DNA from: DASUBV01 sp036501025
GTDB lineage: Bacteria; Actinomycetota; Actinomycetes; Streptosporangiales; Streptosporangiaceae
Assembly: GCA_036501025.1 (NCBI GenBank)
Contig: DASYBB010000238.1
Location: forward strand, 20,697-84,696
Direction of reading: 5' to 3'
DNA: 64,000 nt
Within the stretch, counting starts at the first letter, position 1. Each line of letters begins with the position of its first letter. The position numbers and the translations under genes are program-made. Shown piece after piece: positions 51,205-58,645 of this stretch. The notes under the pieces were generated by a model. The model was not told where the DNA came from and made no database searches. It saw only the letters and a program-made list of their open reading frames with translations.

Positions 51205-52032
51205 TCAGCTGGCCTGAGCGGAGGGCCGGCGGCGCGGTGGCCGCGGGAAGAAGCCGCTCGTCCGGGCCACGTACTCCGCGTATCCGGGCCGCGACTCGAG
51301 CCGCCGCTCGGTGATCGGCTTGCCGCTGCCGCGGGCCAGCAGGAAGCTCATCAGGATCGGCGCGTAAATCGCGGCCACCCCGATCCACGACCCCAGGCTC
51401 AGCAGGAACAGTCCCCACCAGACACACGCGTCCCCGAAGTAATTCGGGTGCCGGGTGTACCGCCACAGTCCGGCGTCCATGACCGTTCCCCTGTGCGCCG
51501 GGTCGGCCTTGAACCGGGCCAGCTGCCAGTCGCCGACCGACTCGAAGGCCAGCCCGCACAGCCACAGCGCCAGCCCGACCCACGCCGCCGCCGTCCAGCC
51601 CGGGCCGCCGCCCCGCTCGAACATCCCCGCCTGCACCGGCACCGAGACCAGCCAGATGAGCGCCGCCTGGAGCAGGAACACCTTGCGCAGCGCGTACGCC
51701 GCCCGGTTTCCCGGCGCCTTGTCCAGCATCTCCGCGTACCGCGGGTCCTCGCCCCGCCCGCGGCTCCGCCACGCGATGTAGCCGCCCAGCCGCAGCCCCC
51801 AGATCACCGTGGCCGCCGCCAGCAGCGCCTTGCGCCACGTGTCCCCGTGCCCGCCCGACAGGGCCAGCGCCACCACCGCGATCAGCGCGAACCCCGGACC
51901 CCAGGCCACGTCCACGACGTTGTAACGCCCGACCCGCAACGCAATGAAAAAGACCACCAGGAGGAACGCGGCGCTGACCGCCAGCGTCGCCACCAGGGTC
52001 AGCCCCAGGCTGGCCAGTGCGCTCCCGGTCAC
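51205..52032 (-). CDS. DUF1295 membrane protein (steroid-reductase/ICMT-like), last gene of the lipid operon
   Basis: 275 residues from GTG 52032, which overlaps the stop of the methyltransferase gene by 4 bp (GTGA). Seven or eight membrane helices. The conserved DVAWGPGFALIAV near 40-53, GLRLGGYIAWRSRGRGEDPRY near 83-103 and GLWRYTRHPNYFGDACVWW near 195-213 are DUF1295 signatures. RHPNYxG is shared with isoprenylcysteine methyltransferases and 5-alpha reductases, which use SAM or NADPH at the membrane. M. tuberculosis Rv0446c is the corresponding protein in a similar cluster. A reductive step in lipid modification is a fair guess. Confidence 0.9.
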   Translation of the reverse strand: MTGSALASLGLTLVATLAVSAAFLLVVFFIALRVGRYNVVDVAWGPGFALIAVVALALSGGHGDTWRKALLAAATVIWGLRLGGYIAWRSRGRGEDPRYAEMLDKAPGNRAAYALRKVFLLQAALIWLVSVPVQAGMFERGGGPGWTAAAWVGLALWLCGLAFESVGDWQLARFKADPAHRGTVMDAGLWRYTRHPNYFGDACVWWGLFLLSLGSWIGVAAIYAPILMSFLLARGSGKPITERRLESRPGYAEYVARTSGFFPRPPRRRPSAQAS

Positions 52033-53321
52033 CGGGGCCGGCCCGGCTCAGCCGGGCCGCCGGGGCGCACGGCCAGGATCTGGTCGACGCCCATCCGGCC
52101 CTCCTCGAAGGCCAGCGCGGCGCCGGCCAGGTAGAGCCGCCACACCCGGGCCGCCTCCGTGCCGAGCATCGCGGTCGCCTCCGCCTGCCGCTGCTCCAGG
52201 CGGTCCAGCCAGGCGCGGATCGTCCGGGTGTAGTCCGCCCGCATGCCCTGGACGCCGACGACTTCCAGGCCCGCGTCCTCCAGCAGCGACACGGTCTGGC
52301 CGAGCGGCCGCATGTGCATGTCGGGCGCGATGTACGCCTCGATGAACGCGCCGCCGCCGGGGGCGCTGGCGCCGCGGGACATCTGCTGGATCAGCATCCG
52401 CCCGCCCGGCCTCAGCCGGTCCCGGATGAGGGCGCAGAACGCCGGGTACTCCCGGTCGCCGACGTGCTCGCCCATCTCGACCGAGGCCACGGCGTCATAC
52501 GTGCCCGCGCCGATGTCGCGGTAGTCCTGGCTGACGACCGTGACCAGTTCCGGCCGGTCCAGGCCCGCGGCGCGGCGCCGGACGTAGGCGGCCTGCTCGC
52601 CGGCGAGGGTGACGGCGGTGACCCGCGCGCCGTACGCGCGGGCCGCGTGGATGGCCAGGGACCCCCAGCCGCAGCCGATGTCGAGCAGCCGCTGGCCGGG
52701 CCGCAGCTCCAGCTTGCGGCAGATCGCGTCGAGCTTGGCCAGTTGCGCGCCGGCCAGGGTGGCAGCCGGGTCCGGCGACGTCCACAGCGCGCACGAGTAG
52801 GCCATCCGCGGGTCGAGGATCAGCTCGTAGAACGCGGGCGGCACGTCGTAGTGGTGCGCGATGACGGCCTGGTCCCGGCTCCGGCTGTGCCTCCGCCCGG
52901 TGACCCGGGCCTCCGTGGCCGGCGCCGTCGGCCGCGGCCCCGGAACGCCGAGCCGCACCGCGGCGGCCGCGGCCGCCACCCACGCTCGCGGCGGCGCGGC
53001 CGGGCCGCCGCGGTCCCGCGCCACCTGCCAGACGGCCCGCAGCCCGTCGGTGAGGTCACCCTCGACGTCCAGCTCGCCGGTCACGTACGCCTGCGCCAGG
53101 CCGAGCTCGCCCGGCTGCCACAGCAGCCGGCGCAGGGCCCGCTTGGTGCGCAGCACCAGCACCGGGCCCTGGGCCGGCCCGGCCTCGCTGCCGTCCCAGG
53201 CCCGCAGCCGGACCGGCAGCTGGCCGCCCAGGAACCGCTCGGCCAGCGGGGCCAGCACCGCCGCCACCCCGGCGTTGGAGGCGTCGCGCCGGGTCGCGGG
53301 CGGGCGGCGGGTCGCGGTCAT
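52029..53321 (-). CDS. Cyclopropane-fatty-acid-synthase family methyltransferase, copy A
   Basis: 430 residues from ATG 53321, overlapping the upstream stop by 4 bp. Class I SAM-dependent methyltransferase of the CFA/UfaA1 group: NDM-like entry region IAHHYDVPPAFYELILDPRMAYSCALW, SAM site RLLDIGCGWGSLAIHAA near 205-218, SVEMGEHVGDREYPAF near 280-295 with the Glu-His pair, and QMSRGASAPGGGAF then DMHMRPLG. These enzymes add a methylene or methyl group across the double bond of membrane phospholipid acyl chains. The N-terminal ~120 residues form the extra domain seen in full-length bacterial CFA synthases. It is a diverged paralogue of the next gene upstream. Confidence 0.92.
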   Translation of the reverse strand: MTATRRPPATRRDASNAGVAAVLAPLAERFLGGQLPVRLRAWDGSEAGPAQGPVLVLRTKRALRRLLWQPGELGLAQAYVTGELDVEGDLTDGLRAVWQVARDRGGPAAPPRAWVAAAAAAVRLGVPGPRPTAPATEARVTGRRHSRSRDQAVIAHHYDVPPAFYELILDPRMAYSCALWTSPDPAATLAGAQLAKLDAICRKLELRPGQRLLDIGCGWGSLAIHAARAYGARVTAVTLAGEQAAYVRRRAAGLDRPELVTVVSQDYRDIGAGTYDAVASVEMGEHVGDREYPAFCALIRDRLRPGGRMLIQQMSRGASAPGGGAFIEAYIAPDMHMRPLGQTVSLLEDAGLEVVGVQGMRADYTRTIRAWLDRLEQRQAEATAMLGTEAARVWRLYLAGAALAFEEGRMGVDQILAVRPGGPAEPGRPR

Positions 53322-54880
53322 GCTGCTACGCCGGTTTCGGGACCGGGGTCGCAGAGCCAAGCCGCGCGCGGGTCGGCGGCCGTGACGGCTCGGGTCAGCA
53401 GGAACTGCGACACCTGCAGGTAGCCCGACCGGAACCCGGCCTCGGAGTAGGCCAGGTAGAGCTCCCACATCCGGCGGAAGACGCCGTCGAAGCCCAGCCA
53501 GTCCAGGTCCCCGGCGGCCGCGCCGAACCGGTCCCGCCAGATCTGCAGCGTCCGCGCGTAGTGCTGGCCGAAGTCGCGCCGCCCGGTGATCTCCAGGGTG
53601 GTGTGCGCGCGCAGGTTCTGCTCGATGGCGGTCACCGACGGGATGAGGCCGCCGGGGAAGATGTACTTCAGGATCCACGTCTGCGTGCGCCGGGTGGCCA
53701 TCATCCGGTCGTGCGCCATGGTGATGGACTGCAGGCCGATCCGCCCGCCCGGCGCGAGCAGCCGGTCCAGGGTCGCGAAGTACTCCGGCCAGTAGCGCTC
53801 GGCCACGGCCTCGACCATCTCGACCGACACGATGGCGTCGAACTGGCCGGTCACCTCCCGGTAGTCGCGCAGCTCGACCGCCACCCGGTCGGCCAGGCCG
53901 GCCGCGGCGATCCGCCGCCGCGCGAGGGCCCGCTGCTCGGCCGACACCGTGATGGACAGCACCCGGGCGCCGCGCCCGGCCGCGCGGATGGCCAGCTCGC
54001 CCCAGCCCGTCCCGATCTCCAGGACCCGGCAGCCCGGCCCGACGCCGGCGATGTCGAGAATCCGGTCGATCTTCCGGCGCTGCGCCGCCGCCAGCGTGTC
54101 CGCCGGCGCCACGGTAGCCGGGGCCGGCCGCAGCCGGCCCGGCTCGCGCTCGAACAGCGCCGCCGAGTAGGTCATGGTCTCGTCGAGGAAGAGCGCGAAC
54201 ATGTCGTTGGACAGGTCATAGTGCTGGCGCACATTGCGTCGTGCTCCTTCGGGGTCGGCGTCCCAGTCGGCCGGCGGGCGCGCGACGTACGCCGCGCGCA
54301 GCCACTGCAGCCAGCGCGGCACCAGCCGGTCCATGTGCTCGGCCATGCTGGTGAGCAGGCCGGGGAGGTCGTCGCTGTCCCAGTCGCCGGCCATGTACGA
54401 CTCGCCGAAGCCGATCAGGCCGGCCGCGCCGACCCGCCGGAAGAAGTCCGCGGGCCGCCACAGGTACATGGTCGGCGTGCGCCCGGCGGGCGTGCCCGTG
54501 CCCGGCGTGCCCGTGGCAGGCGTGCCCATGGCGGGCGTGCCCGTGCCCGGCGTGCCCGTGACAGGCGTGCCCGTGGCGGGTGTGCCCGTGCCCGGCGTGC
54601 CGGTGGCGGGCGGGCCGGCCGCCGGGCTGGCCAGCACGCGGCCACCGGGGAGCTGGACCCGGATCCCGAGGCGCGCCGCGACCGTGGTGAACAGCAGCCG
54701 CGCGACCGCGGCCCGTCCCGCGGCGCGCGGGACCCGCGCGACGTCCGGCCACCGGGCCGGGTCCACCGCGGGGCCGGGCTCGTGGCCGCGCCGCCCGGGC
54801 GCGCCGGCCGGCCGGGCCGGGCCATCCGGGCCGGGCCGGCGCTGGTCACGTGGCCGGTGCACCCCCGTGAGCTGGCTCAT
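53318..54880 (-). CDS. Cyclopropane-fatty-acid-synthase family methyltransferase, copy B, with pentapeptide-repeat insertion
   Basis: 520 residues from ATG 54880 with GGAGGGAGTCC upstream. CFA motifs: NVRQHYDLSNDMFALFLDETMTYSAALF, SAM site VLEIGTGWGELAIRAA near 262-275, SVEMVEAVAERYW near 335-348, QSITMAHDRM, and the C-terminal RRMWELYLAYSEAGFRSGYLQVSQF, which is the standard end of Rv0447c/UfaA1-like enzymes. At about residues 92-131 eight five-residue units (TGTPA, TGTPG, TGTPV) interrupt the N-terminal domain, encoded by a 15-bp minisatellite. This explains why the protein is longer than the ~430 residues of its relatives. M. tuberculosis UfaA1 has been reported to form tuberculostearic acid; the product here may be similar. 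Confidence 0.92.
   Translation of the reverse strand: MSQLTGVHRPRDQRRPGPDGPARPAGAPGRRGHEPGPAVDPARWPDVARVPRAAGRAAVARLLFTTVAARLGIRVQLPGGRVLASPAAGPPATGTPGTGTPATGTPVTGTPGTGTPAMGTPATGTPGTGTPAGRTPTMYLWRPADFFRRVGAAGLIGFGESYMAGDWDSDDLPGLLTSMAEHMDRLVPRWLQWLRAAYVARPPADWDADPEGARRNVRQHYDLSNDMFALFLDETMTYSAALFEREPGRLRPAPATVAPADTLAAAQRRKIDRILDIAGVGPGCRVLEIGTGWGELAIRAAGRGARVLSITVSAEQRALARRRIAAAGLADRVAVELRDYREVTGQFDAIVSVEMVEAVAERYWPEYFATLDRLLAPGGRIGLQSITMAHDRMMATRRTQTWILKYIFPGGLIPSVTAIEQNLRAHTTLEITGRRDFGQHYARTLQIWRDRFGAAAGDLDWLGFDGVFRRMWELYLAYSEAGFRSGYLQVSQFLLTRAVTAADPRAAWLCDPGPETGVAA
54489..54608 (-). repeat. 15-bp coding minisatellite, eight units, in methyltransferase copy B
   Basis: Eight in-frame copies, plus-strand unit GGCGTGCCCGTGCCC with variation mainly in the last three bases (CCC, GCA, GCG, ACA) and single changes elsewhere. 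It encodes TGTPx repeats. The interspersed order of variants points to slippage or unequal exchange. Confidence 0.92.
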
Positions 54881-55614
54881 TGGACTCCCTCCTGCGGGCG
54901 GTGCCGGGGCCGGCGGGATACCGGCAGGCCGCGGGCGTAGAGCTTCAGCCCCTGGGCATGGATCCGGCCGGTCACCGCCGCCGTCGACCACGGGTGCCGG
55001 GCGGCCAGGGCCAGCAGCCCGGCCGGGGTGGCCGGGTGGCGGCGTCCGCGCACGCTGGCGACGAATGGCGGTCCGGCCGGCCGGTGCAGCGCCACGGTGA
55101 GCGCGAGCCGGTCGCCGGGCTCGGGGAGCGACATCCGGTAGCGCCCGTCCACCGGGTTGAACGGCGATACGTAGAACTCCTTCGTCACCTCGGCCCGCCC
55201 GCGCTCGTCGGTGCGCAGCAGGTAACAGTGCCGCTGCCCGTAGGTGTTGTGCACCTCGGCGAGCACGCACCGCAGCGCGCCCGTGGCGTCGTGGCACCAG
55301 TACACGGTGAGCGGGTTGAACACGTAGCCCAGCACCCGGGCGTTGGCCAGCATCGTGACGCGGCCCCCGCCGAGGTCAATGCCGCGCGCGGCCAGGAAGC
55401 GGTCGACGTTCTCGCGGATGCTGCGCCCGGCGCCGCCGAGGTGATCGGCGGACCGGAAGCTGGCCAGCGGGCGCAGCCACCAGGGCAGCCGCGGCAGCGC
55501 GTCCAGGTCCACCAGCCACTGGTAGGTCCGGTAGCTGAACGCGTTGCGGAGCGGCGCCGTGCGCACATGGCGCACCGCGCACTCGTACAGCGCGCTCTCG
55601 GGCAGGGCCGTCAC
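54877..55614 (-). CDS. DUF1365 family protein
   Basis: 245 residues from GTG 55614, overlapping the upstream stop by 4 bp. DUF1365 blocks: SALYECAVRHVRTAPLRNAFSYRTYQWLVDLDALP at the start, RENVDRFLAARGIDL, VTMLANARVLGYVFNPLTVYWCHD, AEVHNTYGQRHCYLL, and KEFYVSPFNPVDGRYRM. The family occurs with CFA-type methyltransferases and flavin oxidoreductases across bacteria, including M. tuberculosis Rv0448c and the singlet-oxygen (RpoE-ChrR) regulon of Rhodobacter. Its biochemical step is not settled. No membrane segment. Confidence 0.93.
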   Translation of the reverse strand: MTALPESALYECAVRHVRTAPLRNAFSYRTYQWLVDLDALPRLPWWLRPLASFRSADHLGGAGRSIRENVDRFLAARGIDLGGGRVTMLANARVLGYVFNPLTVYWCHDATGALRCVLAEVHNTYGQRHCYLLRTDERGRAEVTKEFYVSPFNPVDGRYRMSLPEPGDRLALTVALHRPAGPPFVASVRGRRHPATPAGLLALAARHPWSTAAVTGRIHAQGLKLYARGLPVSRRPRHRPQEGVQ

Positions 55615-56885
55615 CAGCGGCCTCCGAGCGACTCGGCCGCGGCCAGGCCGGCCCGGCACCCGTCCTCGTGAAAGCCCCAGCCGTGATAGGCGCCGGCGAA
55701 AGCCGTCAGGCCGTCGTTCAGCTCGGGCAGCCGCCGCTGGGCGGCCACGCTGGCCGGGTCGTAGACCGGGTGCGCGTAGCTCATCGCGGCGATCACGTGC
55801 TCGGGCGCGACCGCGCCGGGCGCGTTCAGGGTCACCACGTAAGTCCGCGCGCCCGGCAGCCGCTGCAGCCGGGTCATGTCGTAGCTGACCCGGACGCCGC
55901 TGTCGGCCGCCGTGCACGAGCTCAGCGCGTAGTTCCAGGACGCCCGCACCAGCCGGCTGGCCGGGAGGAGCCGGCTGTCGGTGTGCAGGACCGTCTCGTT
56001 CACCGAGTAGCGGAACGCGCCGAGCACGTCGCGCTCGACGGGCGTGGGGTCGGCCAGCAGCCGCAGGGCCTGGTCGGGATGGGTGGCGATCACGATCCCG
56101 TCGTAGGACTCGGTCCGGGTGCCGTCGTCGTCCTCGTAGGTGACCACCGCGGGCCCGCCGGCCCGCCGCACGGCGGTGACCCGCGCGCCGGTCCGGACCG
56201 CGGCCAGCTCCTTGGTGATCCGCTCGACGTAGCTGCGCGACCCGCCCCGGACGGTGAGCCAGGGCGGCGAGCCGGTGACCGACAGCAGTCCGTGCTGGCT
56301 CAGGAACGCGAACAGGTAGCGCGCCGGGTAGCGGAGCGCGGTCGGCGGCGGGCACGACCACACCGCGGCGACGAACGGCAGGGCGAAGTGCCGGATGAAG
56401 TACGCCGAGTAGCCGCCCGCGGCCAGGAACTCGCCCAGCGTCGGCTCGCCGTCGCCCATCGGGCTGTCCGCGAGCAGGCGGCGGGCGGCGCGGTGGAAGC
56501 GGAGCACCTCGGTCAGCATCCGGGCGTAGCGCAGGCCGCCGCCCTGCAGGCCGGCGGCCAGGCCGCCCGGGCCGCGCTGCCCGGCGTAGGCCAGGCCGCA
56601 GCCCCCGCAGCTCACCGACAGGCTCATCTCGGACTCCTGCACCGCGACGCCCAGCTCGGTGAACAGCCGCGTGAGCAGCGGGTAGGTCTTCCGGTTGTGC
56701 ACGATGAAGCCGGAGTCCACCCACACATCCGGCCCGTCCGGGTCGGCGACCCGGTGGGTGTGGGCGTGCCCGCCCAGCCGCGGCTCGGCCTCGAGCACGG
56801 TCACATCCGCGCTGCGTGACAGCACGTAGGCGGCCGTCAGCCCCGCGATCCCGCCGCCGATAATGCCGATGCGGCGCCCGGTCAT
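55611..56885 (-). CDS. FAD/NAD(P)-dependent oxidoreductase (amine-oxidase-like), first gene of the lipid operon
   Basis: 424 residues from ATG 56885; TTG 56897 is an alternative. The dinucleotide-binding motif RIGIIGGGIAGLTAAY is at 5-20, and the FAD ribose-binding Glu follows in VTVLEAEPRLGGHAHTHRV. DSGFIVHNRKTYPLL near 60-75 and HTDSRLLP near 310 are typical of the COG2907 family (M. tuberculosis Rv0449c). Such flavoproteins act with CFA-type methyltransferases, probably desaturating or reducing the acyl chain. It opens a five-gene unit in which every junction is a 4-bp overlap. Direct repeats of CTGRCCAG lie just upstream. Confidence 0.92.
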   Translation of the reverse strand: MTGRRIGIIGGGIAGLTAAYVLSRSADVTVLEAEPRLGGHAHTHRVADPDGPDVWVDSGFIVHNRKTYPLLTRLFTELGVAVQESEMSLSVSCGGCGLAYAGQRGPGGLAAGLQGGGLRYARMLTEVLRFHRAARRLLADSPMGDGEPTLGEFLAAGGYSAYFIRHFALPFVAAVWSCPPPTALRYPARYLFAFLSQHGLLSVTGSPPWLTVRGGSRSYVERITKELAAVRTGARVTAVRRAGGPAVVTYEDDDGTRTESYDGIVIATHPDQALRLLADPTPVERDVLGAFRYSVNETVLHTDSRLLPASRLVRASWNYALSSCTAADSGVRVSYDMTRLQRLPGARTYVVTLNAPGAVAPEHVIAAMSYAHPVYDPASVAAQRRLPELNDGLTAFAGAYHGWGFHEDGCRAGLAAAESLGGRW

Positions 56886-56924
56886 CTGACCAGACAATCG
56901 CCTGGCCAGGCGTCAGCTGGCCAG
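56886..56924 (-). promoter_or_regulatory. Three CTGRCCAG elements upstream of the lipid operon
   Basis: CTGACCAG (56886-56893), CTGGCCAG (56902-56909, within the 12-bp palindrome GCCTGGCCAGGC) and CTGGCCAG (56917-56924) are spaced 16 and 15 bp. They occupy the leader or promoter of the five-gene operon and could bind an activator or repressor. Confidence 0.45.
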
Positions 56925-57226
56925 GCGCCGCACCGGCGGCCACGCTGCCGGCCGCGATCGCCGGCGCCGTCTCGCACGCCAACGGCGTCTCGCATGTCGG
57001 TAGCACCCCCTCGGTTGGCCTCTCCGCACCTTGTTCGGCGCCGCGCGCCCTGCGGATTGGTGATCCACGTCACACTCCCCGCCCACCCCGCCCGGCCGAG
57101 GGCCGGGCTTCATGATCACGACCGGTTCTCCGCGGATTTCTGCGGACTATCGGTCGTGATCATGGGAACCCCGCCCTGGCCCCGCGGTCACTGGGCGGCG
57201 GGCGGGAGGTGAGTGACAATGGGGGC
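56925..57226. other. Divergent intergenic region between lipid operon and AraC gene
   Basis: Holds the inverted repeat at 57111-57164. A segment near 57000-57070 is somewhat less GC-rich and may carry promoters for both directions. No gene is supported. Confidence 0.4.
57111..57164. repeat. Inverted repeat with 26-base loop (GATCATGGGA type, copy 2)
   Basis: Perfect 14-bp arms CATGATCACGACCG (57111-57124) and CGGTCGTGATCATG (57151-57164) with a 26-base loop that contains CGCGGA and TGCGGA. The right side continues GATCATGGGA, as in the left arm of the 33527-33582 element. The equal loop lengths suggest a repeat family. Confidence 0.75.
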
Positions 57227-58165
57227 ATGGGGACGGGGAGGAGCCGCCTAGCTGCAGCGCCGCCGGGCGCCCGGCCCGCCCCGCCTGCCGGTCCGGTCGT
57301 GGACGAGCACGTGGCCGGGCTTCCGGCGGCCGGGCTGCGGCCCTTCATCTCCGGGTACACCGGCTACCGGCAGGCCGGGTTCTTGCCGGCCGTGCACCGG
57401 GGGCTGCCGTCGCCCTTCCTGACGGTGATCTTCACCCTGGACGACCCGCTCGAGATCGCGGCCCATCCCGATCCCGGTCAGCCCGGCGGCCGCTACGACA
57501 CCCTCGTCGGCGGCCTGCACACCGCCCCGGCGCTGATCACCCACGACGGCCGCCAGTCCGGGATCCAGGTGGCGATGAGCCCGCTCGGCGCCCGGGCGCT
57601 GCTCGGGGTCCCGGCCGGGGAGCTGGCCAGCCTGGACGTCGAGGGCGCCGACGTGCTGGGCCCGCTGGCCGCCGAGATCTCCGAGCGCCTGCAGGACGCC
57701 GCGGACTGGCCCCGGCGGTTCGAGATCCTCAGCCAGCTGCTGCTGGACCGCGCCGGGGCCGCCGGGGCCGCGCCGCCGGGCGCCGGGCCGGGCATCAGCC
57801 GCGAGGTCCGCCACGCGTGGCAGGCGCTGCTCCGCTCGGGCGGCCGGATCGGTGTCGCGCAGCTGGCGGCCGATACCGGCTGGAGCGACCGTCACCTGAG
57901 GGCCAAGTTCCGGATGGAAATCGGGCTGACGCCGAAGGCGGCGGCCCGCGTTATCCGCTTCGACCGGGCCCGGCGGCGGCTGGCCGGCCGGGTCCGGGCG
58001 GGCGGAGCGCCCGACCTGGCCGGGCTCGCGGCGGACTCCGGCTACTACGACCAGGCCCACCTGGACCGGGAGTTCGCGGCGCTGGCGGGCTGTGCGCCGA
58101 CCGCGTGGCTGGCCCGGGAGTTCCGATCCGTCCAAGCCTCGCCGGGTTCGCCGGTGGCAGGCTGA
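57227..58165 (+). CDS. AraC family transcriptional regulator
   Basis: 312 residues from ATG 57227; GTG 57209 is possible. The N-terminal part (to about 190) has a DUF6597-like sensor pattern (LRPFISGYTGYRQAG, then HRGLPSPFLTVIFTL). The C-terminal double helix-turn-helix includes RIGVAQLAADTGWSDRHLRAKFRMEIGLTPKAAARVIRFDRA and LAGLAADSGYYDQAHLDREF. The next gene, 5 bp downstream, encodes a VOC protein; AraC-VOC pairs of this type are common in actinomycetes, and the regulator probably controls its neighbour. Confidence 0.93.
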   Translation: MGTGRSRLAAAPPGARPAPPAGPVVDEHVAGLPAAGLRPFISGYTGYRQAGFLPAVHRGLPSPFLTVIFTLDDPLEIAAHPDPGQPGGRYDTLVGGLHTAPALITHDGRQSGIQVAMSPLGARALLGVPAGELASLDVEGADVLGPLAAEISERLQDAADWPRRFEILSQLLLDRAGAAGAAPPGAGPGISREVRHAWQALLRSGGRIGVAQLAADTGWSDRHLRAKFRMEIGLTPKAAARVIRFDRARRRLAGRVRAGGAPDLAGLAADSGYYDQAHLDREFAALAGCAPTAWLAREFRSVQASPGSPVAG

Positions 58166-58170
58166 CCAGC

Positions 58171-58584
58171 ATGAACGACAAGACACCGCCACCACAGGTG
58201 TGGCCGACGCTGCGGGCGCGCGACGCCCGCGCACTCATCCGGTTCCTCGTCGAGGCGTTCGGGTTCGAGGACACCGTCGTCTACGGCGAGGGCGACATGG
58301 TCGATCACGCCCAGCTGTCCTGGCCGCCGGGCGGGGGAGTCATGCTCGGCTCGGTCCGGCCCGCCGCGCAGACCGACGGCTGGCCGGTCCCGCCGGGCAG
58401 CTTCGGAGCCTACGTCGTGACCGACGACCCCGACGCGCTGTTCGCCCGGGCCACGGCCGCGGGGGCCGAGGTGATCAGCGGGCTGCACGAGACCGACTAC
58501 GGGTCGCGGGACTTCGCGGTGCGCGACCCGGAGGGCAACCGGTGGTCCTTCGGGACCTACCGGGGCGAGCCGCGATCTTCTTAA
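58171..58584 (+). CDS. VOC family protein (glyoxalase/bleomycin-resistance-like)
   Basis: 137 residues from ATG 58171, 5 bp after the AraC stop. A single VOC domain: PTLRARDARALIRFLVEAFGFEDTVVY, then DHAQLSWPPGGGVMLGS, then FGAYVVTDDPDALFARATAAGAEVI and FAVRDPEGNRWSFGTYRG. This is the PhnB/YciA-like or glyoxalase-like layout. It most likely forms a dimer that binds a metal or a small molecule. Substrate unknown. Confidence 0.92.
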   Translation: MNDKTPPPQVWPTLRARDARALIRFLVEAFGFEDTVVYGEGDMVDHAQLSWPPGGGVMLGSVRPAAQTDGWPVPPGSFGAYVVTDDPDALFARATAAGAEVISGLHETDYGSRDFAVRDPEGNRWSFGTYRGEPRSS

Positions 58585-58645
58585 GCGCAGGCAGATGCGC
58601 TGATAGCATCCCAATCCGTGCCCAGCTCAAAGCTCGGGGAGCGGT

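Noticed and set aside
54489..54608. Repeat array as a CRISPR
   Set aside because: Units are 15 bp without spacers and are in frame within a methyltransferase gene. No cas gene is present.
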